Shown here piece after piece: positions 25,748 through 37,785 of a stretch of DNA of 64,000 nt (the stretch's first letter is position 1; every line of letters starts with the position of its first letter). The notes below the pieces were generated by a model. The model was not told the DNA's origin, did no database searches, and was given only the letters and a program-made list of their open reading frames with translations. The stretch comes from Excoecaria cochinchinensis. Lineage: Eukaryota; Streptophyta; Magnoliopsida; Malpighiales; Euphorbiaceae. Where the stretch lies: positions 3,263,501-3,327,500 of the forward strand of contig CANTUQ010000008.1 of NCBI GenBank assembly GCA_947683425.1. The letters run 5' to 3'. The position numbers and the translations under genes were made by a program.

Positions 25748-25759
25748 GCTCTGATACCA
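25748..25759 (-). other. Primer-binding site of element C
   Basis: The minus strand reads TGGTATCAGAGC, the complement of the initiator tRNA-Met 3' end used by many plant LTR elements. It lies five bases (GTTAG) after the LTR end. This fixes the element's orientation as minus. Confidence 0.88.
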
Positions 25760-25764
25760 CTAAC

Positions 25765-27636
25765 TGTAACACCCCCTACGTCCCCATCGGAAGGACGCCG
25801 GAGAGCGTTACCGACGCTCACTCACAAACATGCACACATATACTATGCGGAAGCATACATTCATACATAGACATATATGTATAAATGCATAATAATTAAA
25901 AACTTATCTTGCGGGCAAAAGCTGGTCATGCATTAACTCACACACCTGCAACCACTACATGGAAGCATAAGCACATACACACACACATACACTCTTTCAA
26001 TCAGCGGAAGCATAAGGCGAATAATAGAACTGAGGAAAACTTAATACATAAGCATTTTAACGACTACATCATCAGAAATATTACATCAAGATGATTACAT
26101 AATGATTACATATACAAAAGGTTATAGAAATACAAGATCCAAAATACAGAAGCTGAATAAAGTACAAAACTTCTAACTCCTATGTGGCCGACCTTGCAGA
26201 TGCGCGACTCGAACAGAACCAAACCTGCCACCTGCACGGGAAGAGAACCCGTGCTAAGCGATAAACGCTTAGTGGGGAAAACACACAAGCAATATGGACG
26301 ACCATTCACAATGGTGGTCAAGGCATAACACATTCACAATGGCAAATACAGACATTCATAACACAGATATAATCAGGCTTGCACAGAAAGGCATTCATTC
26401 GAAAAGTCACAATTATATCCATATACTTAAGTCGAAAATAAGCCAAAGCAGACATAACACCATATACGATACAGGTAACATCATGCAGAACTACTTGTAA
26501 TCTGACATGCATATACTTACCAAGGTATCGGACATCAGCACCTTACCGTTCATAGTGGCATGACATTTATACGTGCAATTATCATAACCAAATACTCATA
26601 CATTAACTGAAAACCCATTCACAGGCCAGAAGATTACCATGCAATAATGCACACAATTATTATGCTAAGAACACGAGCTAATTAAGCCTACTTTTTGTCA
26701 TGTCATAGAACACACACTAACTGGACCCAAGGGAAGACGTTAAAACCCCACACTTCCACGGTACGACTCTTTCACATAAAATATCATGCCATAATCATAG
26801 ACACATGGCCACATGCCGAAGATACTATAATAGCAGACTAGAGAGAACTCATACCATATGCAATAATTCTGGCATTCAATAGTCGGGATCACATTCATAT
26901 TCATACTGATTCACATACTTAACCATGACAGTCAACGGTGCGAAATCACATTCACATACTTACCAAGTAACCATAGCATTCAGTATTCAGGCTCGCCTTC
27001 ATATGCATATCAATTCCCATACTTATAACCATAACAGGCTATATTCGAACACAGTCACAATATGGTACATGTGAATAATCATCCAAAATGTACATGCTTG
27101 AGTCATTTGTATCCCATTCAGAGGTTCATAATCACATCCTGATAAATAACTGATTCACATAACTGGGATCATACACATTCGGATATCTTATTCACTTATT
27201 CATATTAGACAAAGCAAACAGAATACCTGCTGACTCAAAATAGTGGATAACGAGTGTACTGAGGGTACCTTACGGGTACGAATCGAATAGTGAGGGTACC
27301 TCACGGGTACAAATCAAAAGTCATTTCATTTTTATTAAAAACACAATATTTTTACTGAGGGGATCTTAAACAAGATCCAAATACTGAGGGGTTCGCGAGG
27401 AACCAAACGGGGGACCTGATCAGGGTCCAAACTGAACTGAGGGCTGCAGCTAAAAGACTCTATTAGGCATGCCTAACTATCCACTAGACTGACTCTCGCA
27501 GGTCACACATAAGCAAAAGCATGTTTCAAGTCACGGGACATAGTCCATCATGCACCAAACTGAGTATAATAGACATATAAATAAGTCTACACTATCCACG
27601 AGTATCGTGCAAATCATGTGTCGATTCACAAAATAT

Positions 27637-27670
<34 letters not shown>

Positions 27671-29537
27671 GTATCATCATGCATAATCCAGAGTCTAATA
27701 AACAAATACATATGTTCGTAATATCAATCTTACCTCATACAATGTATATTATGAAGCATGCATTACAATTCAATCAACACACTTTAGCATTATTCAATAT
27801 TCTAAAACATATCAGAATTAAATGTGGAACCATATTATACCACGCATAATCTTAATCATGGAATGATGCAATATACACTTAACCATAGCATGTTATTCCT
27901 AGAGAAGGATCTGATTAAAGATATGCATAACATATTTTACATTTTAATATAACATGCTCGGGACTAAACAATCGGGGACTTGGCATTCATAATTCCTTCG
28001 CATTCGAAATACGACATGCAATATAAATCACAACAATTAACATGTCTAAATCCAAACCATACAGTTTAAATCCAACAATCGTTTAATCGGATCCCTATAA
28101 TCCAAAACTTATTCCAAAATACCATATATAACTTATCATGGATAACATATTAATAATAACAAATAAACTAAGATAATCATTCATATAAGCCAGGTAATAT
28201 AGCGCACAGTAAAGGAAAAGCCATATAAGAGCATATAGAAGTATGACATGTACCATACAGCAGTATAAGTCCATTCAGAAGAGGTACGAAATTCATTTTG
28301 GTTGAAACTGGGCTAATTCGAAAAAATGGGGCTGAAGGGGGTCGGTCACGAGCCATGTCACGACTCGTGACTGGCCTCAAAGGAGGGTCACGAGTCGTGA
28401 CTCTATGTCACGCCTCGTGACATACCTCACAAGGGAGTCACGAGTCGTGACTCTAAGTCACGACTCGTGACTTGCCTCTCACAGGGCAGTCACGTGTCGT
28501 GACTGGTGAGTCACGCCCCGCAACTGCTTCCAGCCCGCCGAAAAGTCACGCGTCGTGACTGGGAGACAGAGTCACGTGTCGTGACTGGGAGTCATGACTC
28601 GTGACTTGCCTCACTCAGGGCAGTCATGACACACACGTACTGGAAACGGAAATTCCACCAGAATCGCGATTTTCCGTTCCCAGCATGCCCAAAATTCTAA
28701 GAACTCGACAAAATCAATTTCAATTTGATTCAAAACACTACCAATCTCATCTTACCTTCCAATAGATCTTACATACATCAAAAATGATGTAAAACCAATT
28801 TAATTCAACAATCAAAACAACCAAAATCATGCATAAACACATTCAAGTTCCTCAAGAACATAAACCCTAAAATTACAGTAACTTAAATTCTCAAACAAGA
28901 TTTCTAAAACAAGTCCCAAACCTAAAATCCTTAGCTTCAAATCCACACTTCAAACTTCAATCCTCCATCCTCTCCTTGCCCTTAAGCTTCCTCTTGCAAT
29001 CCAAAGCGTGCACAAACCAAAACTCACAAATTACTCTTCCAAAAACCCTAACTCAAAATAGCAAAACCAGGAGAAGAGGAAGAAGAAGAACATGCAGGAA
29101 ACCCTAACCCAACTTACCTCTTAAAGAAATCTTCAAGCTCTACCAAGACACCAATTCACACACAGTCAAGGAAGGGGGAACAATAAACGGAAAAGGAAAA
29201 GAAAGAAGAGCAAGGAAGAGGAGAGCAGAGAGCAGAACGTGATCTGCTCCTCCCTCTCATTCTTTTTTCTTTTTCTTCTTTTCCCACTAATTGCCTACCT
29301 GCCAAGACACATGGCAGCCTCCTATTGGCTCCAACCAAAATATCTTGCTTTATTACTCTTTAATCCTTTGACAAATTTGCACTTTACTCACTTGCATAAT
29401 TATTTCTTTACAAACTTTAATTATCTTTTCAATTAGGTCCTTATCATCCAAATTCCACCTGTACAAATTACCGAAATATCCATCACTTATCCGACTTAAC
29501 TTGCCAAATCCGTCTAGGCTCGATTTGGGGTGTGACA
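25765..29537 (-). repeat. LTR of element C (5' LTR by element orientation)
   Basis: 3773 bp, aligning end to end with 20878-24648 at an offset of about 4887. A (CA)n(TA)n microsatellite at 27637-27671 differs in length from its partner at 22750-22782. Confidence 0.95.
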
Positions 29538-29542
29538 AATGG

Positions 29543-29938
29543 TGTATGCAGTACTGATCATTTTAATTATATTAATGGTTTCTGCTTATGTTTCTCATGA
29601 TTTCGCTATACATGATCACAACCATTTACGTTAACTCATCAAATATCACTGCATTTAATCTAGGAACTTTGGAAAATCCAAAGAAAATCCTGATAGCATC
29701 TAATATAACTCCTGAAGAGAGGAAATTTCTGAGAGATAATGTCAAAAAGAAGGGGAGAGCCTTTCCCTGGGCGCGGAGTGACATGCTGACAATTGACAAA
29801 GACATTGTGGGGTCAATGCTACTTCAAAATGCCAACATAAAGATGAGCAGAATTTCAAAAGCCAATCCTCCTCCTCAGCATCTAGGACACATACAGTGCA
29901 GCCAAGCAAAATGAAACTCTGACTGCTATATCAGAATT
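29543..29938 (+). pseudogene. Reverse transcriptase N-terminal relic of element B
   Basis: The frame at 29588-29914 contains ITAFNLGTLENPKKILIAS, then NITPEERKFLRDNVKKKG and FPWARSDM. This is the linker and first residues before the RT palm in Tat-type polyproteins, matching element A at 9050-9200. Homology ends soon after SDM, with no palm motifs. It is nonfunctional and directly follows nested element C. Confidence 0.65.
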
Positions 29939-31479
29939 TAGACAAATGAAACCCTGGACCTCCATAAGAAATATATAGCTCATTAGAACCAAGCCTTATG
30001 ACTCCTTTCCTCACAACCGTTTGAGATGTTTACCCCAAAGCCAATCAAGACTGACCTTTAATTATATAAAACCAACAGGGACCCTTATAACCAAACTTAG
30101 GATGACGGCTCATTACCTCACAAAAAAAAGAGAACCATAGTCCTGTCCTAAACCATAGTTTTGTCCTAAACCATTTGAGGCCAACGTACAACTCCATCTC
30201 AACTATTAAAGGTTACTTCAAAAATTGAACCACCAAAGCCAATAAAAGGAAGATACATACTTTCACGGCCAAAATCCAAGCGAAGAAACTCACTACCTCA
30301 GCCCATTTGCACAAGTGCCAAGAACAAGATCTTGATGCTGAAAAGAACCACCGTCAGAAGAAGCAGCCTCCCCAGCTAACGAAGATGAAAGCAAATTTAA
30401 TCGACACCGACAGACCGAAGGAGGTTCCATGGCAAAGGCTAAAAAAGAGAGAAAAATAAATAATAAATGGCCTGCGGGTCGAAAACCGAAAAAAGGTGAT
30501 CTTGCTAAAATTGGGTGCCCTGCTAGAAAAAAAAAGCATTATGGGCAAAAATTAAGGGCTGAGAGAAAATATTCAATCATGAAAACTCGAGAGGGCTGAT
30601 TGATAATAGGAGTTTGATGCTTTCAAGATCTATCCCGAGATTAGATGAGGTTTTGTTTTTTTGAGATTAATGCCAAATAATGATCATGCGTAATGAAATC
30701 AAACTGAAACATATGCATTTATGCCATAATATGTTGATATGAAACATTTGCATACTCAAAATTGTCCAGCGCATTGCTATCAACCGTGAAAGCAATTCTA
30801 CAGCACCATCATGAGAAGAATCAAGCTCAGACAACCATGATCTAAGACGTAAGTACATGCAGATCACGCCTGAAAAATCTCTAGTAACAACTTCAGCCTC
30901 TCCAAAAAAAAACCGTTAGAGATGAAAACCGTAATTGGCGCTCTAAGCAAAAGTTAAGCCAAAGGGCAGGGTAAAAACCTGGAAACAGGCAGTCTGTTCT
31001 TAAAAAAAAAATTCGCTGGATTGGATTGGGTCCATTCCAGGCAAAAATAAGGCACAGGGTCATGTGAAAATCCGCAAAGGACGCATTTTTCACTGAGAAA
31101 AGTTAGTGTGAAAATCCACAAGGGACGCACTACCTTCAAAAAAATTGACTACAGGTATCAGATGAGAATCTTGCAATCCCAAAGGGCATGAAATTCAAAA
31201 GCAGCTTCAAAAAGTATCGATCCTATCGCAAATTGCAGCTAGCCCGGCTATCATCTCCAAGCCCACATAAATGAATTCTTAACCTGCATTCCTGCATGAC
31301 TCATGCATTTCACGTGTATGCTCACTATTTTTCCTGTATATTTGGTTTTCCTATTTTGCAGAGAGAAATTCGATGCGAACACCGACAAAAGGCGAGTGAC
31401 GACATCAGTCAGAACATCATTAAACAACTAACCAAAACGACATCAATCCAAAACATCAGTTCAAGCATCAGTCCAAGCA
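29939..31479 (+). other. Degenerate pol end and 3' noncoding region of element B
   Basis: A piece with GGSMAKAKK and KKGDLAKIG words near 30420-30515 parallels the end of element A's pol (10265-10350). Sequence at 30910-31130 shares the GTTAGAGATGAAAACCG and CAGGGTAAAAACCTGG blocks of element A. No full domain is present. Confidence 0.55.
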
Positions 31480-31812
31480 TCAACAAAAGACCACTCAGGG
31501 GGCAACCAACCAAGACGACATCAGTCCAAGCATCATTCCAAACATCAAATTCAAACAATCAACCGAAGACCTCTCAGGGGGCAACCATCCGAAGACCTCT
31601 CAGGGGGCGATCAACCATCCAAAGACCTCTCAAGGGGCGATCAACCAAAGACCTCTCAGGGAGCACCCATCCAAAGACCTCTCAGGGGGCGATCAACCAT
31701 CCAAAGACCTCTCAGGGAGGCGATCAACCATCTGAAGATCTCTCAGGGGGCAGCAAATCAACCAAAGACCTCTCAGGGGGCAAATCAGCCAAAGGGCTCT
31801 TGAGGGGCACCA
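31480..31812 (+). repeat. Tandem array, about 30-bp unit (AGACCTCTCAGGGGGC)
   Basis: About ten copies of AAAGACCTCTCAGGGGGC with CAACCATCC-type linkers. An open frame runs through it (31296-31835) with repeated KDLSGG residues, but it is explained by the repeat. Confidence 0.9.
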
Positions 31813-31824
31813 CTTCACAAACTC

Positions 31825-32470
31825 GGAAGGGTTAACACGATAGCAGCACTACCATTCTACGGAAGGTTAGCACGACCACGGCACTACCACTTCAGAAGGG
31901 TTAGCACGATGATGGCACTACCACTCCACGGAGGGTTAGCACGATCACGGCACTACCACTTCACCAACACAGAAGGGTTAGCACGATGGCGGCACTTCCA
32001 TTCTACGGAAGGTTAGCACGACCACGGCACTACCACTTCATAAGGGTTAGCACGATGATGGCACTATCACTCCACGAAGGGTTAGCACGATCACGGCATT
32101 ACCACTTCACCAACTCAGAAGGGTTAGCACGATGGCGGCACTACCATTCTATGGAAGGTTATCATAACCACGGCACTACCACTTCACCAACTCATAAGGG
32201 TTAGCACGATGGCAGTACTACCATTCTACGGAAGGTTAGCACGACCACGGCACTACCACTTCAGAAGGATTAGCACGATGACGGCACTACCACTCCACGG
32301 AGGGTTAGCACGATCACGACACTACCGCTTCACAACTCAGAAAGGTTAGCACGATGGCGGCACTACCATTCTACGGAAGGTTAGCACTACCACTTCAGAA
32401 GGGTTAGCACGATGACGGCACTACCACTCTACGGAGGGTTAGCACGATAACGGCACTACCGCTTCAACAC
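31825..32470 (+). repeat. Tandem array, about 34-bp unit (GGTTAGCACGA)
   Basis: About 18 copies of GAAGGGTTAGCACGATGGCGG followed by CACTACCA..., with starts at 31831, 31865, 31899 and 31934 and some longer intervals. Two unit variants tend to alternate. It is distinct from the adjacent 30-bp array and from element A's 50-bp array. Confidence 0.92.
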
Positions 32471-32625
32471 AGGATAACACACCGATAATATGGCGACAAC
32501 CACCACAATAGCATTGCCCAGTTCGGAAAGATAGCTGCCTCAGGTATGTGTCTCTTTCCTTCTTTTCTTTGAGTTTAGGCTCACCTAAACACTAGTGTAC
32601 TAGCTTCCCCTAAACTGGGAGCAAC

Positions 32626-34971
32626 TGTAGACACCGGGTCCTGAGTCAGCTTAAATCGGAGTTACCCAATGATGAAAAATTGCCTATTCACGGGCAAAAA
32701 ATTTAAAAGTGATGATTTTCTTGTCAAATTTGCATTTTAGAATAAAAAATAAAAAATAATAAAAATATTTTAAAAATTAGTTTTAAAAATGAAGTTTGAA
32801 AATTTTAGTATTTTTTAGTTATATTTAAAAAAAAATCGGAAAATCAGATGTCGACGCACTGCAGCGCGCTACCGACGCTCGTCGGTCAGCCCAGTTTCGC
32901 CGTAAACGCCTATTTTCCCCCTTTTTTTTCATTTTTCTTGATTCTTTGACCATTTTTTCCTGGTTTTTAATGATTTTTTCCCTTTTTTACACCCAAATTA
33001 AGGAAAATTAGCTAAAAATCCTATTTTCTTCCCTAATTTTTGATTTTTTCCATTTTTATTCATTTAAGTGGAAAATATGAAAGGGAATTCATTTTGCATA
33101 AAAAAATCTTTATTTTTCTTCTTCTTCTTCTCTAAGAATTCTCTCTACACTTTTTTTATTTTTTTTCTCCAAATAAAAATTTTTAAAGTTAAAAATTCAG
33201 TTTTTAATCAAGAATATTTCTTGAGATAAACAAAAACTATTATTTGTTCTTGAGATTTGTTTTTTTATTATCAATTATAATTTCTTAAAACAAAAAAAAT
33301 AATTCTTTGTTTTTTGAAAATTAAATTTCTTTTCTTCCTTTTTTTTTACAATTTTAATCAATAAACATACTTGAGACAAAGAAATCTATTTTTTGTTCTT
33401 GAGAATTAATTTATTTTCTTCTATTATTTTTCTTAAACAATTTTCTTTTGGAATAAAATTCTAATTTTTATCATTTTTATTCCTATTTTGTGAATAAAAG
33501 CAAGGAAATCAATCTATTACTCATCAACCGAATCCGAAATCTGAGGATAAAAATTGTAGGCTCAATCTTTTAATTTAATTTAATTTAATTTGTTTTGTTC
33601 ATATTTAATTAGTAAAAATGTAGATTTTTATATTTATTGTGTTTGTATTTATTTTATGTTATTTTGTATATAGGTTTAACATTTTTAATATTCTTTTTAT
33701 GTTATTTTATTTAATTGTTTATTATTATTATTATTATTATTGTTGTTGTTGTTGTTGTTGTTGTTGTTATTATTATTATTATTATTATTATTTGTGTTAA
33801 CATGTTAATATGCTAATTTATTTGTTTCCATTATATTAGTTAATTTATTCATCGTACATAATGCATATTTTATTTATTCTAATCAATTATATATTGTTTT
33901 ATGCGTTTAATTGATTTTCTTGATTTAATTACTAACATAAATTTTATTTGTGCTTGTTTTTGGTTTCAAATCCTTGTTTTCCTTGTTTGAGCATCCATGC
34001 AAGTGAAAGATGAGATCCGGAGATTGGTTATTTTTATTGTATTTGTCAATTTTCCTTTATTTGTTATTTTAATTCATTTGTCATGTAATTATTAATAAAA
34101 TCATTTATTTTATGCACATTTAATTAAAAATCACACAAAAATATTTTTATAAATAAATTGAATTTTTCTAATAAAATAGAACCAATGTCCTAGTTTTCCA
34201 TCCAAGTAAATTGTCACTTTAAAATTGTTTTCTTTAACTATCCATGCGAGGACCAATGGCCTCATCCTTAATAAATACCCCGTTTTATTCATGATTTACA
34301 TTTATTTTACAATGGGGGTTGTATTCCGCCCCTAGTTTTATTGTAATTTATTTTCATGTATTTTGTTTTAATTATGATTTTATTTACCGCTTTCCTTGGA
34401 TGACCAACTTGCGCTCTAATTATTGCATCAAAACGTATGAGAAAATGGATGAAAACTTAAATTCAAAACTCAATTTTAACTTAATCAAGGTATGAATAAA
34501 TGAGAATTCCCGAACCATCTCTGGTATTTGGGTTCAACAAGGCGAGAGGGCCATCTCAATGTTCTATTGAGATGGGGCCTCCAAGACACCTCTTGTGTCC
34601 CGTAAAAAAGCTCAATTTGCACAGTCCTAGGCGCCACGAGGTGAGAAGGCCATCCTAATGTTCTATTAAGGTGGGGCCTCCAAGACACCTCTGGTTTGCC
34701 CAAGCACGAGGCCGAGAGGGCCATCCTAATGTTAGGGTGGGGCCTCCAAGACACCTCCGATTTGCCTATGATGGACATAGTTGCGCTGTTTTAGACTCAC
34801 TGAGGCTAGACGAACTTTTTCAATATTCTATTGGGTGACAACTCCATGAAACCTTCTTGTTACCCGAAATAGACGCCCTTGCAATTTCACTTGCAAGTTT
34901 CCATGAACCTCATTCCCGAGAACCCTAAGAGCGGGTCTTCGGGGCCATCCCGGGGTTCGCCGTGCGTCACA
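32626..34971 (+). repeat. 3' LTR of element B
   Basis: 2346 bp, starting TGTAGACACCGGGTCCTGAG and ending GTGCGTCACA, directly followed by the GCCTA duplication. It is shorter than the 5' LTR, notably where 17140-17215 has extra GC-rich sequence and in the microsatellite. Confidence 0.93.
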
Positions 34972-34976
34972 GCCTA

Positions 34977-35191
34977 CCAAATTTTGGAGGCTGAGTAAGC
35001 TTATCAGCCTAGAATCATTTAGGCTTTTGCTCCTACTGTCGAGGAGGAAGCATTTTTTTTTATCCTGACTTAAAGGAGGAGACACCTACTCCTGATGTTT
35101 TTCCTCCAAGCCAATCGATGGTCATGGTGCTGATAAAGGAGATGCCAACTTCAACACCGTCTCCAAAGGTTTCCATTGATCGGATGATGTT
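34977..35191 (+). other. Continuation of the older element between B and D
   Basis: About 215 bp with coding-like composition and stops, joining 16904 once B and one target copy are removed. It ends at the ATGTT duplication flanking D. Confidence 0.45.
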
Positions 35192-35617
35192 TGTAACACC
35201 CCTTGCTCCTACGTCGCACACCATATGATAACATAGCTGGTATACAACGACAAGTGAAGGATGCTACTGAACGAAACACAGTAAAAACAAAAACAAATAA
35301 AAAAACAGAATTATAAAATTCCTTTCATTTCAAAACACTTTCGCATAATACAATTACAAGTTCACAATTTTACTTTGTACATACTTTTCTCGTAAGTTTT
35401 CCTTCACATTAATCATATTATATACAAATCATTATTACTGAAACTGATTCTATATACATACAACTAATCAAATAAAAAAATCTAGTTAAGAAACTTCTAC
35501 AGGCTCGTTGGCCTTAACTAATGTAGAATGTCCATGACGATACATCTATCTACGGTACTTGCACGGATGAAACACCTATGATAAGCTAATAGCTTAGTGG
35601 GGAACACATATGATATG

Positions 35618-35640
35618 GATGACCACTCACAGTGGTCATC
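35618..35640. other. Perfect 10-bp hairpin in solo LTR D
   Basis: GATGACCACT-CAC-AGTGGTCATC. It is the positional counterpart of the imperfect hairpin in C at 21410-21432, with the same three-base loop. Confidence 0.8.
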
Positions 35641-36313
35641 AACAATACACACGAATGATAACATAATACAAAGTCATATATAATTCATTAGATCATGACA
35701 AATACAGATCTTGGACATATACGTAAATCATACAAATACATTTACCCTGTTATTTGATCATATATATTCTTCTATTAAATTAATCACCTATAGTAATATG
35801 CTTAACCTTAAGTTAAGCTTCCATATTTACTTATCACACCCACTTATAAATGATATAAGAATGTTCATACATATTCGAGGCACATGGTTTTCTTGCAAAA
35901 CATGCTCATATTGGTCATCATAGGCATGAATCATGAATTACTAAAAATTTGATCAAAATGTTCACTCCAAATTCACATGTATAAGCACATTCAACACATG
36001 CAAATGAATGCATTCAAATAGATTACCTACTGGTTACTTGATTATAACAAATACAGATATTAAACATTTTAAATAATTTTCTATAATGACTTTATATAAG
36101 CAACCATATTCATAACCCTTAACATATTAAACATAGCCCAACGGCTAACCATTTCTTTTATTAACTTTCAAACATCATTTTTGCAATCATTAGAGAATCA
36201 TACATGTATAACAAATTGCACAAACATTTATATATTTCAGATTATTTCCTTAATATTCTTTCGTTCACTCATGGCCTACATTCCCAAGGAGAAAAACAGA
36301 ACGGAACACATAA

Positions 36314-36633
36314 GTACCCGAGGGTACTATCACATAATACGCATAGGGATCCAATCAGGATCCAAAAACACATATAGGTACATAAAGCACAAGCTCAAAA
36401 TAATGCATCTATCACATGCATATGAAATGCTTAACTTCATATTTCTTATTACTAATTTAATATTCTTTTATTAATATATGGCCTATATTCAAAGTAGTGG
36501 ATAATGAGAAGAAATGTATAAGTACCCGAAGGTACACTCATTTTTGTAACATGTGGGGGATCTATCGCCATCCAGAAACATATAAGGATCCAATTCAGGA
36601 TCCAAATACACATAAGGAACCCAAATGGGATCC
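36314..36633. repeat. Hairpin ladder in solo LTR D
   Basis: Hairpins at 36314-36327 (GTACCC/GGGTAC), 36347-36363 (GGATCC twice around AATCA), 36522-36535 (GTACC/GGTAC), 36586-36603 (GGATCC twice around AATTCA) and a weaker one at 36616-36633 (GGAACCC/GGGATCC). They correspond in style and position to the ladder in C. Confidence 0.75.
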
Positions 36634-37689
36634 AGTGTTGATCCAAATGGCCATCAAGACACGTAGACTGCAGCACTCAGAGGTCCCTATAGGCATGCCT
36701 ATCTATCCATGACTCGATCACAAGCTTATACTCACATTTGTGTATTATTTTCATCATTGATATTCTCATCATATTCACATTCATTTACCATGATCATATA
36801 ATGATCATATACAATTGTAAGATCCATAACAAATTCTTATATGCTACACTGGCGTAAACTCATTAAATATCATGTACCAGTATCTCATGGATACCCTAAT
36901 CATTTCAATCACATATATATATCCTTGTTAACAATGTTAACGTTACAAACACATGTAATGTTTAACCAGTCATTTAGAATTCTCATATATTATACTATCT
37001 TATATAAATAAAGATTTGTATCATTTTCTTATTAGTCAACGCATTACTACATAAATTCCATGCTTATATTTATATAATATACATAATTTTACCTTTTAGT
37101 GTTGTTCAAAAACATACTCATATATTGTTATACAATATGTTTACATTGCTATTTCGCATGCCTAATTATGGTGACTTAATCCATATAAACAATCTATCCA
37201 AGACCCGACTTTACAGGCTAATAGTCCTTAATCCAATTATTCTCATTACCACATTGAATAATAGCCACACTAATTATCTTACAAATTAATTCCATATCCA
37301 TATAGTCCGTTTGATAAGCAATAATCATTATTTAATTCATATAACATATATATACATTAATATCACATCATTTAATATTAACATACCATAAAAAATGACA
37401 TACACACGCTTAATATTTCAATAAGCAATTTTAACCAGGTTGCATTGCTCATAAATAACTAATATAGCATATGAATTCATTTTTAACTTTATTAAGTAAT
37501 TTTTGATTAATTATACCATTAAGTACTTTACTATTTAATCATATTCATAACCTATTCACTTATGTTTTCAAGTGGTAACCACTCATATGTTCATCATATA
37601 GATCTAGACATATATCGGATAAGTTCCAGAAAGTTTCAGTAAAGTTCGGGTTTGATTCAGGATGAAAAACGTACTATATAGTCAAAACA

Positions 37690-37785
37690 GGGGTGAGGGA
37701 TGACCACACCCGAGGGACGAGCATCCCTCACCTGGCCTACCCGTCCCTCACCAAATGGCCCATGAGGGATGGGCTAACCCAAAAC
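37690..37785. repeat. GAGGGATG / CATCCCTC inverted-repeat cluster in D
   Basis: GTGAGGGATG, GAGGGACGAGCATCCCTCAC, CCGTCCCTCACC and GAGGGATGG lie within 100 bp. The cluster occupies the place where element C has its TCACGA...TCGTGA array, but with different sequence. Confidence 0.7.

Larger units (their letters stand above)
20878..29537 (-). mobile_element. Non-autonomous gypsy-type LTR element C (long LTRs, tiny interior), reverse-oriented
   Basis: Two nearly identical LTRs (20878-24648 and 25765-29537) flank only 1116 bp. The target duplication AATGG is exact (20873-20877 and 29538-29542). On the minus strand the LTR begins TGTCACACCCC and ends GTGTTACA. The primer site TGGTATCAGAGC lies five bases after it, and a purine tract precedes the other LTR. 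No pol domain remains except a short NFEDEIL-coding scrap at the PPT. This is the architecture of a large retrotransposon derivative, mobilised by proteins from elsewhere (inference). Confidence 0.92.
16910..34971 (+). mobile_element. Ty3/gypsy Tat/Ogre-like retrotransposon B, carrying nested element C
   Basis: LTRs at 16910-19341 and 32626-34971 start TGTAGACACCGG and end GTCACA. The 5-bp target duplication GCCTA is exact (16905-16909 and 34972-34976). A primer-binding site follows the 5' LTR. The interior holds a gag relic, then element C (20878-29537), a short RT-N relic and a long 3' region with two tandem arrays. Without C the element is about 9.4 kb. Almost all pol is gone, so the copy cannot move on its own. 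Confidence 0.93.

Noticed and set aside
21219..26512. Paired identical frames (such as 21219-21446 and 26106-26333) as duplicated genes
   Set aside because: They lie at equal offsets in the two LTRs of element C, so identity comes from the LTR pair. No protein family is recognised.
20878..29537. Tandem duplication of a 4.9-kb block
   Set aside because: Target duplication, terminal TG/CA, primer site and purine tract show an LTR element, not a tandem duplication.
31296..31835. 179-codon frame with repeated KDLSGG
   Set aside because: Produced by the 30-bp tandem repeat. No start context or homology; upstream is noncoding retroelement DNA.
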